DNA of 64,000 nt, from positions 1-64,000 of the forward strand of contig NZ_FNOK01000003.1 in the NCBI RefSeq assembly GCF_900106995.1, given 5' to 3'. The position numbers and the translations under genes were made by a program. Positions 48,380 to 57,815 of this stretch are shown here, one piece after another. This stretch comes from Saccharopolyspora shandongensis. Lineage in GTDB: Bacteria > Actinomycetota > Actinomycetes > Mycobacteriales > Pseudonocardiaceae. Each line of letters opens with the position of its first letter. The stretch's first letter is position 1. Under the pieces are notes generated by a model that was not told the origin of the DNA, did no database searches, and worked only from the letters and a program-made list of their open reading frames with translations.

Positions 48380-49726
48380 CTAGGCTTCCGCCACCGCTTC
48401 GCGGGCGTGCTGGGGCTCTGCCGAACCGGCCTTGTTGGTCTCGCGCAGCAGCAGCACCGAACCGAGCGTGCACAGGCCCATCAGCAGCAGGTACACCGAC
48501 ACCGACGCGGAGCTGCCGGTGGCCGCCAGCAGGGCGGTCATGATGAACGGCGTGCCGCCGCTGACCAGGATCGCGGCCAACTGGTAGGCCAGCGACGCGC
48601 CCGAGTAGCGGACGCGCGGCGCGAACAGCTCGCTCAGGTACGCCGCCAGCGGCCCGTAGGTCAGGCTCGACCCGATGCTGCCCACCGTCGCCGCGATCGC
48701 CACCCCGGCGATCGACGCGGTGTCGACCAGCCAGAAGAACGGGAACGCCCACACCGCCAGCAGGACCGCGCCGGCCACGATCAGCGGGCGCCTGCCCCAG
48801 CGGTCCGACAGCGCGCCGCTGACGAAGATCACGACGATGCCGACCGCGGACGACACCAGCGTCACCGCCAGCAGCGACTGGCGCGGCATGCCCAGCTCGC
48901 GGGTGCCGTAGTCGAGCAGGCCCGAGATGCTGATGTAGAAGATCGAGTTGGTGGCGAAAAGCAGTCCCGCACCCAGCAGCACGGTCCGCTTGCTGGAGCG
49001 CAGCACCTCCATCAGCGGCGCCTTGACGACCTCGGCGTCCGCCTTCTCCTTGCGCTCCTTCAGCTCCTGGAACACCGGGGTGTCCTCGATCTTCATCTGG
49101 ATGTACAGCACGACCGGCGCCAGCACCGCGCTGGCCAGGAACGGGATCCGCCAGCCCCACGCCTGGAACGCCTCGGGGCTCAGCGCCGCGCCGACGGCGA
49201 GGAACGTGATGTTGCCGAGGATCACGCCGAACGGCACGCCCATCTGCCCGAAGGTGCCCGCCATCCCGCGCCGGCCGCGGCCGGCGTTCTCGGTGAGCAG
49301 CAGGACGATGCCGCCCCACTGCCCGCCGACCGCGATGCCCTGCAGGAACCGCAGCGTCACCAGCAGGATCGGCGCGAACACGCCGATGGAGGCCGCGCCC
49401 GGCAGCACGCCGATCAGGAACGTCGCCGTGCCCATCATGATCAGGCAGGTCACCACCGCCGGCTTGCGGCCGATCTTGTCTCCGAGGTGCCCGAAGATCA
49501 GGCCGCCGACGGGCCGGGCGATGAAACCCGCCCAGAACGTCGCGAAGGACAGCAGGACGCCGATCAGCGGGCTGGCGCCGGGGAAGAACAGGTGACCGAA
49601 GACCAGGGCCGCGGCCGTCGCGTAGATGAAGAAGTCGTACCACTCGATGGAGCTGGCGATCAGCGCCGCGATCATCAGCTTCTTGGGGGTCCTGTTGGCG
49701 TGCGTCGTCGGGTCACTCGCAGTCAT
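48380..49726 (-). CDS. MHS-type major facilitator transporter
   Basis: This 448-residue transporter has 12 predicted helices. The loop between helices 2 and 3 has the MFS motif GHLGDKIGRKPAVV, and the second half repeats it as GALSDRWGRRPLIV. IASSIEWYDFFIYATAAALV opens the first helix, as in the metabolite:H+ symporters (shikimate/proline-betaine type). The start at ATG 49726 follows AAGGGAG; a longer frame with a Ser-rich extension is rejected. The substrate is not evident. It is divergent from the DUF952/DUF985 gene. Confidence 0.87.
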   Translation of the reverse strand: MTASDPTTHANRTPKKLMIAALIASSIEWYDFFIYATAAALVFGHLFFPGASPLIGVLLSFATFWAGFIARPVGGLIFGHLGDKIGRKPAVVTCLIMMGTATFLIGVLPGAASIGVFAPILLVTLRFLQGIAVGGQWGGIVLLLTENAGRGRRGMAGTFGQMGVPFGVILGNITFLAVGAALSPEAFQAWGWRIPFLASAVLAPVVLYIQMKIEDTPVFQELKERKEKADAEVVKAPLMEVLRSSKRTVLLGAGLLFATNSIFYISISGLLDYGTRELGMPRQSLLAVTLVSSAVGIVVIFVSGALSDRWGRRPLIVAGAVLLAVWAFPFFWLVDTASIAGVAIAATVGSIGSSLTYGPLAAYLSELFAPRVRYSGASLAYQLAAILVSGGTPFIMTALLAATGSSASVSVYLLLMGLCTLGSVLLLRETNKAGSAEPQHAREAVAEA

Positions 49727-49967
49727 CGACAGACTCCCTTGGCTTGGTGACTGGAGACCAAGATCACTTTCAGACCGACCGGTTGGTACGACTGTGATGT
49801 GCGTCTCTGCTCTCGTCAAGACCGAATTCACATCCAGACCGAAGCCGTCTCAGTGCCCCATTTGCGCGTTCGGCTGGTCACGACGGAGCAACTCGTCCGG
49901 GCTCCCCCGCACCAGGACGGGCGGTACTCGATCGCGTCGGGCGGTTCGAGCAGGAGAGACTGTCGGC

Positions 49968-50747
49968 GTGACTGGATCGACGCTGCTGCACCTGCTGCCG
50001 CTGAAAACCTTCCACGCCGACCGGGACTCCCCCGTCAGATCCGCCAGCCTCGAGACCGAGGGCTTCGTGCACTGCTCGCCGGACGAGCGCACCGTGCTCG
50101 CGGTGGCGAACACCCTGTACCGCGAAACGACCGAACCGATGGTGGCGCTGGAACTGGACCCGGCGAAGCTGTCGGCGCCGGTGCGCTGGGAGGAACCGAT
50201 CCCGGCGCCCCCGGCGGGCACGCCGTCGGATGCGCTGTTCCCGCACGTCTACGGGCCGCTGGAGCGGGAGGCGGTGATCGGCGTCCGCTACGCCCGGCGC
50301 GACGCGGCGGGCCGCTACCTAAGCTTGGAGACGCGCAGCCGGACCGCCGAGGAGTTCGACCTGCTGCCGCACCCGGAGGGCGGCTGGTACCGGCAGACCT
50401 GGGCCGGGCCGGTCCGGATCGAGCACAACGGCGGCACGCGGTCGAGCGCGACGATGATCTACTTCCTGCTGCCGCCCGGCCAGCTGTCCGCCTGGCACAC
50501 GGTCGCCTCCGACGAGCTGTGGCTGTGGCACCGGGGCGGGCCGTTGACCCTCAGCCTGGGCGGCGACGGGCCGCGCCCGGTCGACGAACCGGAGCGGTTG
50601 GTGCTCGGCGCGGGCGCCGGCCAGGCGCCGCAGGCCGTGGTCCCGGCCGGGACCTGGCAGTGCGCACAGGCCGCCGCGACGGCCGAGACACTGGTCAGCT
50701 GCGTTGTTTCGCCAGGATTCGACTTCGCCGACTTCCGCGTCCTGTAG
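49968..50747 (+). CDS. DUF952-DUF985 fusion protein
   Basis: A 259-residue two-domain protein. Residues 3-105 form a DUF952 domain (LLHLLPLKTFHADRDSPVRS, EGFVHCSPDE, PHVYGPLEREAVIGVR). Residues 118-258 form a DUF985 cupin (LLPHPEGGWYRQTW, GTRSSATMIYFLLPPGQ, SAWHTVASDELWLWH, TLVSCVVSPGFDFADF). GTG 49968 with GGAG upstream gives a sensible start. Both domains are usually separate proteins of unknown function; DUF985 resembles a sugar- or metabolite-binding cupin. It is divergent from the transporter. Confidence 0.85.
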   Translation: MTGSTLLHLLPLKTFHADRDSPVRSASLETEGFVHCSPDERTVLAVANTLYRETTEPMVALELDPAKLSAPVRWEEPIPAPPAGTPSDALFPHVYGPLEREAVIGVRYARRDAAGRYLSLETRSRTAEEFDLLPHPEGGWYRQTWAGPVRIEHNGGTRSSATMIYFLLPPGQLSAWHTVASDELWLWHRGGPLTLSLGGDGPRPVDEPERLVLGAGAGQAPQAVVPAGTWQCAQAAATAETLVSCVVSPGFDFADFRVL

Positions 50748-51096
50748 GCCGGTCGAAGGAGTGCCGGGGTCCGGGGCGGCGCATCGCGCCGGGACCGCCG
50801 GCAGGTGCCGCGTCCCGGCCGCGGACCGCCTCGGCCGGCGTCCGGAGCATCGCGAGGACCACGGCGGCGAGGGCGTTGCGCCGGGGTCGCCCGCCCGGCA
50901 CCGCTCGCTGCCGGTACTCGGCGACGAGCCTGCCGGTCTCGCGATGTCGGCCGCGCGCGGTTTCGCGGCGCGGCACGCCGGAACCGAGCATCTTGCGCTC
51001 CACCCAGGACATCGCGATCAGCATGCCGATGATCGCTCCGATGCCGATCGAGGCAGCCCATGTGAACCCTGCCAGCGAATTGATCACCGGCACCAC
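50695..51096 (-). CDS. small single-pass membrane protein
   Basis: The protein is up to 133 residues from GTG 51096; nearby GTGs are equally possible. One helix near the start (INSLAGFTWAASIGIGAIIG) is followed by a basic, Arg-rich cytoplasmic tail with RETGRLVAEYRQRAVPGG. It converges with and overlaps the DUF952-DUF985 gene by 53 bp. No family is known. The helix is well formed and codon composition is normal, so I lean to a real gene. Confidence 0.5.
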   Translation of the reverse strand: MVPVINSLAGFTWAASIGIGAIIGMLIAMSWVERKMLGSGVPRRETARGRHRETGRLVAEYRQRAVPGGRPRRNALAAVVLAMLRTPAEAVRGRDAAPAGGPGAMRRPGPRHSFDRPTGRGSRRSRILAKQRS

Positions 51097-51502
51097 CCCC
51101 CACGCCGCAGCGGGCCACCGGTTCCAGCGACGTTGCCGTCGATGCGAAACGGCACCGCACCAATGCCGTTTTCGCTGTGGCCCTTGGAGATTCACCGTAA
51201 TTCGGGACTTTCATGACCGCCGGGCGTGAACCGCCCCACTCGCCCGAACAGGTGAAAAGTGATCAGGTTCGCCGGGGCACCGGACGGCGGGCCCGACGTG
51301 ATCGGCCGGACAGTCCTTGATCGGGCAAAACGCGTGGAACCGGAGCTACCATCGAAAACGGTCCGGCCACCGCCGGCACCCGGCGCGCGAGAAGGCTCGG
51401 CGCCGGGCAACCCGCCGCGATCGGCGCGCGTGTTCCACAGCGGCCCGCTGTTCGCACCGGGATCGTCTGCGGGCCGCGATTATCAGGGGAGGTAATCGGG
51501 TC
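51097..51502. other. 406-bp stretch without a supported gene
   Basis: Only short frames with poor composition occur. It should contain the promoter of the small membrane-protein gene at 51503. I see no clear repeat or hairpin. Confidence 0.4.
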
Positions 51503-51925
51503 GTGAGGGGTTACACCGTCCACCTGCTGTTCCATCTGCTGGCGATCGCGGCCGGTGCCGCGTGCGGCATAGCGGGCGGGCTGTGGTGGTTCGGCGGCGA
51601 CCCGAGCGGCCTGTGGCTGGGGATCGGCGCGCTCGCCGTCGGCGTCATCGTGCTGATCCTGGAATCCCTCTACATCAGCGCCGACCAGCCGGCCGCGCCG
51701 CCGCGGCAGCCGTCGCGACCGCCGCTGGAGTCGCGGCCGCGGATCCCGCTGCCGCCCCGCGAGCGCACCCGGCCCGATCTCGAACCCGTGGCGGCCCCGC
51801 CGTCGGACACGCTGCTCCAGCCCTCGATGGACGCCGCCAAGTCCGTCGATCAGGAGACCAAGACCTCGGCTCTCGACGCGCTCGACGAGAAGTGGAGCGA
51901 CGACCGGTCGACCCGCCAGGTCTGA
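51503..51925 (+). CDS. two-helix membrane protein with proline-rich tail
   Basis: This 140-residue protein starts at GTG with GGGGAGG upstream. Two hydrophobic helices (about 5-27 and 34-57) are followed by a Pro/Arg-rich cytoplasmic segment with QPSRPPLESRPRIPLPPRER and an acidic end (DALDEKWSDDRSTRQV). It resembles small actinomycete membrane proteins of unknown role. It lies 78 bp upstream of an ABC exporter but has its own spacing and may be independent. Confidence 0.65.
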   Translation: MRGYTVHLLFHLLAIAAGAACGIAGGLWWFGGDPSGLWLGIGALAVGVIVLILESLYISADQPAAPPRQPSRPPLESRPRIPLPPRERTRPDLEPVAAPPSDTLLQPSMDAAKSVDQETKTSALDALDEKWSDDRSTRQV

Positions 51926-52003
51926 TCCGCGACCGACCGCACGCAACCTGAACGCACTCCGCCGCGTCCTACGGACGCAAGATCCACAACCAGGAGTGCC
52001 ACG

Positions 52004-52918
52004 ATGGCTACGCAGGACCACGCAGTCCTAGCCAGGGACGTGCGACGCAGATTCGGCCCGGTGGAAGCCGTGCGCGGGCTGGACCTCGACGTTCCCTACG
52101 GCGAGGTGACCGCGCTCGTCGGACCGAACGGCGCGGGCAAGACGACGTTGTTGTTGATGCTGGCCACCCTGCTGGCGCCCGACTCGGGCGAGCTGCGGGT
52201 GGCCGGCCTGGACCCGGTGGCGGATCCGCTGGCGGTGCGCCGCCGGCTCGGCTGGATGCCGGACGCCTTCGGCGTGTACGACCAGTTGACCGCCCGCGAA
52301 TACCTGGACTTCTTCGCGGCGGCCTACCGCCTCCCGGCCGCCGACACGCGGACCCGGATGGCCGAGCTGCTCGAACTGGTGCACCTGGCGGAGTTCGCCG
52401 ACCAACCGGTGCACGTGCTCTCGCGCGGGCAGAAGCAGCGCCTCGCGGTCGCCCGCGCGCTCGTGCACCGGCCGTCGGTGCTGCTGCTCGACGAGCCCGC
52501 GTCGGGCCTCGATCCGCGTTCCCGCGTCGAGCTCCGCGACCTGCTGCGCGCCCAGGCGGCGGAAGGCACCGCGGTGCTGGTGTCCAGCCACATCCTCAGC
52601 GAGCTGTCCGAGGTCGCGGACCGGGTCGTGTTCGTCAACGGCGGCCGGACCGCCGGCCAGCACCGGATGGACGAGCTCGATCACCGCGCGGTGTGGCGGG
52701 TGCGCGCGCTCTCCGGCGACCTGGTCGCCGCGTTGGAACGGCACGGGATCGAGCACGCCGCCCACGCCGCCGGGGCCGACGTGCAGGTGGCTTCCGAGCA
52801 GGCCGCGGCGGAACTGCTCGCGCGGCTGGTCGCCGACGGCGTGCAGGTGTCGAGCTTCGCCCCGACCGGCAACCACCTGGAATCCGCCTACCTGGCCTAC
52901 ACCGAGGAGCGCCGATGA
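52004..52918 (+). CDS. ABC transporter ATP-binding protein
   Basis: A 304-residue ATPase with Walker A GPNGAGKTTL (42-51), the Q-loop region GWMPDAFGVYDQLTARE, signature LSRGQKQRLAVARAL (near 138-152), Walker B VLLLDEPASGL (near 160) and the H-loop VLVSSHILSEL. The C-terminal 90 residues are typical of DrrA-like exporters. It is coupled to the permease by a 4-nt overlap, so both form one exporter. The substrate is unknown. Confidence 0.93.
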   Translation: MATQDHAVLARDVRRRFGPVEAVRGLDLDVPYGEVTALVGPNGAGKTTLLLMLATLLAPDSGELRVAGLDPVADPLAVRRRLGWMPDAFGVYDQLTAREYLDFFAAAYRLPAADTRTRMAELLELVHLAEFADQPVHVLSRGQKQRLAVARALVHRPSVLLLDEPASGLDPRSRVELRDLLRAQAAEGTAVLVSSHILSELSEVADRVVFVNGGRTAGQHRMDELDHRAVWRVRALSGDLVAALERHGIEHAAHAAGADVQVASEQAAAELLARLVADGVQVSSFAPTGNHLESAYLAYTEERR

Positions 52919-53928
52919 CCTTGAGCGGCATCAAGATCGTGGCCAAGCAGGAGTTCCGGGTGCGGCTGCGCACCGGCCGGTGGCGGTGGCTGCTGGCCGC
53001 GTGGTTCGTCGTCGTCGCGGACTTCGCCGCCCTGCTCAGGTACTCGCTGGCGGTCGTGCGCGAGGACTCCGACATCGCCGCCGGGAACACCGGCATCCCG
53101 CTGTTCGGCGGCGTGATGCTGTTCGTGCTCGCGCTGGCGCTGCTGGTGGCGCCGGCGCTGACGGCGCAGTCGATCAACGGCGACCGCGAGCGCGGCACCC
53201 TCGCCACGGTGCAGGCGACGCCGCTGTCTGCGTGGGAGATCACGCTGGGCAAGTTCGCGGCCGCCTGGATCACCGGGCTGGTCTTCCTCGGGCTGACGCT
53301 GCCGTTCGTCGTGTGGGCGTTGTTCGAGGGCGGCGTCGGGCCGTTGCGCGCGCTCGCGGTGCTCGCGGTCGTCGCGCTGCTGATCGGCGTGATCTGCGCG
53401 ATGGCGCAGGGCCTTTCGGCGCTGTTCGCGCGCGGGATCACCTCGACGCTGATGTCCTACCTGCTGGTGTTCGCCCTGACCGTGGGCACGGTGATCGTCT
53501 TCGGCCTGTCCCTGTCGTTGACGATGCACGAGAAGACGTACACGCCGACCAGTGAGGCAGCCTCCTACGGCGGCGAGCCCTACACCTATCAAGCGCCGCA
53601 GCCGCAGTACGTCTGGTGGCTGATGGCGCCGAACCCGTTCGTCGTGCTCGGCGACGCCGCCCCCGCCCCGCCGAGCCGGATCAACCCGCGCACCGGCGAG
53701 GAAGAGCCGATCATCGAGATGGATCCGCTGAGCACCATCGGGCTGATGGCGCGCAGCATGCGGGCGGACCAGGACAACTACGACAAGGACGCATTGGCGG
53801 CGAGCCCGGCCGTGTGGCCCTACGGGCTCGGGTTCAACGTGCTGCTCGGGGCCGGTGCGCTGTGGCTGAGCGCGAACCGGCTGCGCACGCCGGTTCGCGG
53901 GCTCACCCGCGGCGTGCGGATCGCCTGA
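52915..53928 (+). CDS. ABC transporter permease
   Basis: This 337-residue ABC-2-type permease has about six helices (near 22-42, 58-80, 108-130, 140-160, 168-192, 300-320). It opens with IKIVAKQEFRVRLRTGRWRW, as in the multidrug/ion ABC-2 family, and has the segment TAQSINGDRERGTLATVQAT, the conserved loop after helix 2 of such permeases. A long extracytoplasmic loop (about 205-290) with Tyr/Pro/Gln-rich sequence lies before the last helix. ATG overlaps the ATPase stop. It is followed by a terminator. Confidence 0.9.
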   Translation: MTLSGIKIVAKQEFRVRLRTGRWRWLLAAWFVVVADFAALLRYSLAVVREDSDIAAGNTGIPLFGGVMLFVLALALLVAPALTAQSINGDRERGTLATVQATPLSAWEITLGKFAAAWITGLVFLGLTLPFVVWALFEGGVGPLRALAVLAVVALLIGVICAMAQGLSALFARGITSTLMSYLLVFALTVGTVIVFGLSLSLTMHEKTYTPTSEAASYGGEPYTYQAPQPQYVWWLMAPNPFVVLGDAAPAPPSRINPRTGEEEPIIEMDPLSTIGLMARSMRADQDNYDKDALAASPAVWPYGLGFNVLLGAGALWLSANRLRTPVRGLTRGVRIA

Positions 53929-53935
53929 CGCCGCG

Positions 53936-53968
53936 GATCCGCTGAGCCGCTCCCCGGCTCAGCGGATC
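53936..53968 (+). terminator. terminator hairpin
   Basis: Perfect 14-bp arms GATCCGCTGAGCCG and CGGCTCAGCGGATC enclose a 5-nt loop, 7 bp after the permease stop. Confidence 0.75.
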
Positions 53969-54166
53969 GGCAGCAGCACGCCGTGCTCGGATTTGGCGCG
54001 GGCGCCGGATCCGGCGCCCGCGCCGCCGCCCTGATCACGGCCGCCTCACGATGAGTCGACACATCTTGCCGAGAGTGACCTGAGACACAATCCTGTCCTC
54101 AGGTACGCCGATGTGGCGCGAGCGGGCCGACGGTCCGCCCGGGCGCCTGGGTGAGGAGGGCCACCC

Positions 54167-55666
54167 ATGTCAATCATGCGTGTCAAGTCGGTCGAACAAT
54201 CCATCCGAGATGCCGAGGCCCCGGAATTCCGCCTGCGCCGCGTGCTGCGCGCGGTCGATCTGCTGGGCATCGGCATCGGCGCCATCATCGGCACCGGCAT
54301 CTTCGTGCTGACCGGTGTCGCCGCGGCCACCGATGCCGGACCGGGCATCGCGATCTCGTTCGTCATCTCCGGATTCGCGTGCGGCTTGGCCGCGCTCTGC
54401 TACGCCGAGTTCGCGTCGGTCGTGCCGGTGGCCGGCTCGGCGTACACGTTCTCCTACGCGTCGATGGGCGAATTCCTGGCCTGGATCATCGGCTGGGACC
54501 TGATGCTGGAGTTCATCCTCGGCGCTTCCACCGTGTCCGTCGGCTGGTCCAGGTACTTCGTCGCGGCGCTCGACACGATCGGCCTGGGATTGCCCGATGC
54601 GTTGACCGCCGCCCCGGGCGCCGGCGGCGTGGTGAACCTGCCCGCCGCGATCATCGCCCTGATCCTCACCGCCGTCCTGGTGATCGGCATCCGGCTCAGC
54701 GCCGCGGTGACCAACGTGGTCGTGGCGATCAAGCTCGCCGTGGTGCTGTTCTTCATCATCTTCGGCGCGTTCTTCATCAAGGCGTCCAACTGGACCCCGT
54801 TCATCCCGCCGCACCAGCCGCCGGAGCCCGGCGCCGTGGCGGCACCGCTGGACGAGCCGCTGGTCAACGCGTTCTTCGGGCAGACCGGGTCGTTCGGGCT
54901 GAGCGGCCTGGTGGCGGGCGCGGCGCTGGTGTTCTTCGCCTACATCGGCTTCGACATCGTCGCCAGCGGCGCGGAGGAGACCCGCAAGCCGCAGCGCGAC
55001 ATGCCGATCGGCATCCTCGGTTCGCTGGCCGTCTGCTCGATCTTGTACGTGCTGGTGTCGCTGGTGATGACCGGCGTCGTCAAGTACGACCAGCTGGACA
55101 CCGCGGCGCCGATGGCCACCGCGTTCCAGGCGATCGGCGCGCCGTGGGCGGCCGGACTCGTCTCGCTCGGCGCGATCGCCGGCCTGACCACGGTGATCCT
55201 GATCCTGATGCTCGGGCAGGCCCGGGTCGGGTTCGCGATGAGCCGGGACGGCCTGCTGCCGGTGTGGTTCGCCAAGGTGCACCCGAAGTTCCGGACGCCG
55301 TACCGGATCACCGTGATCACCGGGATCGTGGTGGCGGCCATCGCCTCGCTGACGCCGATCAACGTGCTCGCCGAGATGACCAACATCGGCACCCTGTTCG
55401 CGTTCGTGCTGGTGTCCATCGGCGTCCTGGTGCTGCGCCGCACCCGGCCGGACCTGCCGCGGGCCTTCCGGGTGCCGTGGGTGCCGGTGATCCCGATCGT
55501 GGCCGCGGCGGCCTGCCTGTACCTGATGCTCAACCTGGTGGGCTGGACGTGGATCCGGTTCGGCATCTGGATGCTGATCGGCCTGGTCGTCTACTTCATG
55601 TTCAGCAGGAGGCACAGCAGGCTCGGCAAGGCCGAGAGCACCGAGAAGACCGCCGGGGAGGGCTGA
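54167..55666 (+). CDS. amino-acid permease, APC family
   Basis: A 499-residue transporter with 12 predicted helices. LLGIGIGAIIGTGIFVLTGV (about 29-48) is the conserved first-helix motif with the G-x-G substrate loop. PVAGSAYTFSYASMGEF follows in helix 3, and VFFAYIGFDIVASGAEETRK contains the family signature in helix 6-7. It resembles the cationic amino-acid transporter group. ATG 54167 follows GAGGAGGG. The gene ends 2 bp before a convergent zinc-finger gene. Confidence 0.92.
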   Translation: MSIMRVKSVEQSIRDAEAPEFRLRRVLRAVDLLGIGIGAIIGTGIFVLTGVAAATDAGPGIAISFVISGFACGLAALCYAEFASVVPVAGSAYTFSYASMGEFLAWIIGWDLMLEFILGASTVSVGWSRYFVAALDTIGLGLPDALTAAPGAGGVVNLPAAIIALILTAVLVIGIRLSAAVTNVVVAIKLAVVLFFIIFGAFFIKASNWTPFIPPHQPPEPGAVAAPLDEPLVNAFFGQTGSFGLSGLVAGAALVFFAYIGFDIVASGAEETRKPQRDMPIGILGSLAVCSILYVLVSLVMTGVVKYDQLDTAAPMATAFQAIGAPWAAGLVSLGAIAGLTTVILILMLGQARVGFAMSRDGLLPVWFAKVHPKFRTPYRITVITGIVVAAIASLTPINVLAEMTNIGTLFAFVLVSIGVLVLRRTRPDLPRAFRVPWVPVIPIVAAAACLYLMLNLVGWTWIRFGIWMLIGLVVYFMFSRRHSRLGKAESTEKTAGEG

Positions 55667-55668
55667 CC

Positions 55669-55932
55669 TCAGCCGAGCCGCTCGTCCACGTAGCACCAGG
55701 CCCAGGACTCACCTGGCTCGAAGGAGCGCACCACCGGGTGGGCGGTCCGGTGGAAGTGGGCAGTGGCGTGCCGGTTGGGGCTGGAGTCGCAGCACCCCAC
55801 GTGCCCGCACGCCGTGCAGATCCGCAGGTGCGACCAAACGTGCTGGCCGACGGCGAGGCAGTCCTCGCAACCGTCCTCGCGGCTGGGCGTCGGCGCGAGG
55901 ACCGCCGCCTCCTGCAAGTGCGCACAACTCAT
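55669..55932 (-). CDS. UBP-type zinc-finger protein
   Basis: This 87-residue protein is a single ZnF-UBP-like domain: CEDCLAVGQHVWSHLRICTA (21-40), CGHVGCCDSSPNRHATAHFH, then RTAHPVVRSFEPGESWAWCY. The Cys and His ligands are all present. Such small proteins are common in actinomycetes and have no known ubiquitin partner; a zinc-binding or peptide-binding role is assumed. ATG 55932 follows GGAGG, which fixes the start. It converges with the permease gene. Confidence 0.92.
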   Translation of the reverse strand: MSCAHLQEAAVLAPTPSREDGCEDCLAVGQHVWSHLRICTACGHVGCCDSSPNRHATAHFHRTAHPVVRSFEPGESWAWCYVDERLG

Positions 55933-56233
55933 CAGAACCTCCAAGGGACTGTTTCCAAGCTCATTTTGCGTAGCGGTTCCGGTGGCGGAACCTCAGGCGC
56001 CTTCTCGCTGTGGGATCCCCGACATCATGAATGCCAATTCACCACGCCGGGGCTGTCCTCGCGAGAAGACGCCTGAGAACCCGCGGCGGTGCGAGCTGAG
56101 TCCCGCACCACAAGCGGCTGCCGCCGCTTAAAACGCGATGCGGAAGCGCGGCGTCTGCGGCTCGAAGGACAATGTGCTGTCGAACGTAAGCCACCGGCTG
56201 CGGATTCCGCAGGCGCCCTCGACCGGAGACAGC
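55933..56233. other. promoter spacer before the antiporter gene
   Basis: No gene is supported in these 301 bases. Several in-frame starts for the antiporter exist here, but none has a good ribosome binding site. I see no strong repeat. Confidence 0.4.
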
Positions 56234-57799
56234 ATGCACGACCTACCCGCGTTGATGGCCCTGCTCGCCGGGGCGCTCGCCGTGACCGCAGTTTCCCGCC
56301 GGACCGGGATCTCCGCGCCGCTGGCGCTGGTCGTGGTGGGCCTGGCCGTCTCGTCGATCCCCGGCGTGCCGGACTACACGATCGATCCCGACCTGGTGCT
56401 GCTGGTGATCCTGCCGCCGCTGCTGTACTCGGCCGCGCTCAACAGCTCCACCATCGGGATCCGCGCCAACCTGCGGCCGATCGGGCTGCTCGCGTTCGGG
56501 CTGGTGCTGTTCAGCACCGCCGTCGCCGGGGTGCTCGCGTGGTGGCTGGTGCCGGGCATGCCGCTGGGCGTGGCGCTGGTGCTGGGCGCCGTCATCGCGC
56601 CGCCGGACGCGGTCGCGGCCACCTCGATCGGCCGCCGGCTGGGGCTCCCGCGCAAGATCATGACGGTGCTCAGCGGCGAGAGCCTGGTCAACGACGCCAC
56701 CGCGCTGACCGCCTACCGGGTGGCCGTGGCCGCCGTGATCGGTACCGGCTACTCGCTGCTGGCCGGGGTCGGCTTGTTCCTGCTGGCCGCGGTCGGCGGC
56801 GCGGTGATCGGCTACGCCATCGGCTGGGTCGTGCACCGCGTCCGGCGGCTGCTGCGCGACGACATGCTGGAGAGCGCGGTCGGGCTGATCGTGCCGTTCT
56901 TCGCCTACCTGGTCGCCGAGGAGGTGCACGCCTCCGGGGTGCTCGCCGTCGTGGTGGCCGGGCTGTACCTGGGGCACCGCGCGCCGTCCGGAAGCGCGGC
57001 GACGCGGCTGCAGGACCGGGCGGTGTGGAACGCGGCGGACACGCTGCTGGAAGCGGTCGTGTTCGCGCTGATCGGCCTGCAACTGCGCAGCGTCCTGGAA
57101 AGCGTGTCGACGGACTTCGGGCCGCTGGTCGTCGCCGGTCTCGTCCTCACCGCCGGGATGGTGCTCGCCCGCGGCGCATGGGTGTTCCTCGTGATGTACC
57201 TGCCGGAATTCCTCCGGCGGCGCAACCCGGACTGGCGGCACAAGGTGATCGTGTCGTGGGCGGGGATGCGGGGCGTGGTGTCGCTGGCCGCCGCCTCCGC
57301 GATCCCCACCGCGACGCTGGCCGGGGAGCCGTTCCCGCACCGCAACGAGGTCCTGTTCCTGACCTTCTTCGTGACGCTGGCGACGCTGCTGCTGCACGGC
57401 ACCACGCTGCCGTGGCTCATCGGGCTGCTCGGTGTGCGGGGCACCGAGGACTACACCGACGCGCTCGCCGAAGCCGAAGCGCAGCACAACGCCGCCCGCG
57501 CCGCGCAGGAGCGGCTCGACGAGCTCACCGCGGAAGCGGAGCCGCCAGGCGACGTGGCCGAGCGGCTGCGCCGCGCCGCGCAGCAGCGCAGCAACCGGGC
57601 GTGGGAGCGGCTGGGCCGGTCCGCCGACGAAGTCGGCGAGAGCCCGACGGCGGCGTACCGCCGCCTGCGCGGCGAGATGCTGGCCGCGGAGCGGACGGTG
57701 TTCGTGCAGTTCCGCGACGACCGCCGCATCGACGACGAGGTGCTGCGCCGAGTCATGCACCAGCTGGACCTGGAAGAGCTCTGGCTCTCCCGTGACTAG
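56234..57799 (+). CDS. Na+/H+ antiporter, CPA1 family
   Basis: A 521-residue antiporter with about 12 helices. LVLVILPPLLYSAALNSS-like sequence lies near 58-75, AVIAPPDAVAATSIGRRLGL near 116-135 with the double Asp-type ion site (PPDAVA), and KVIVSWAGMRGVVSLAAASA (near 336-355) is the CPA1 signature. A cytoplasmic tail of about 130 residues follows, helical and acidic. ATG 56234 gives the right first helix. It expels Na+ in exchange for protons and should serve pH or salt homeostasis. Confidence 0.9.
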   Translation: MHDLPALMALLAGALAVTAVSRRTGISAPLALVVVGLAVSSIPGVPDYTIDPDLVLLVILPPLLYSAALNSSTIGIRANLRPIGLLAFGLVLFSTAVAGVLAWWLVPGMPLGVALVLGAVIAPPDAVAATSIGRRLGLPRKIMTVLSGESLVNDATALTAYRVAVAAVIGTGYSLLAGVGLFLLAAVGGAVIGYAIGWVVHRVRRLLRDDMLESAVGLIVPFFAYLVAEEVHASGVLAVVVAGLYLGHRAPSGSAATRLQDRAVWNAADTLLEAVVFALIGLQLRSVLESVSTDFGPLVVAGLVLTAGMVLARGAWVFLVMYLPEFLRRRNPDWRHKVIVSWAGMRGVVSLAAASAIPTATLAGEPFPHRNEVLFLTFFVTLATLLLHGTTLPWLIGLLGVRGTEDYTDALAEAEAQHNAARAAQERLDELTAEAEPPGDVAERLRRAAQQRSNRAWERLGRSADEVGESPTAAYRRLRGEMLAAERTVFVQFRDDRRIDDEVLRRVMHQLDLEELWLSRD

Positions 57800-57815
57800 C
57801 AGCGCCGGGCCGCTG

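Noticed and set aside
54170-55696. 508-codon minus-strand frame opposite the amino-acid permease
   Set aside because: Composition dominated by Asp, His, Arg and Gln repeats; the plus-strand frame has all permease motifs.
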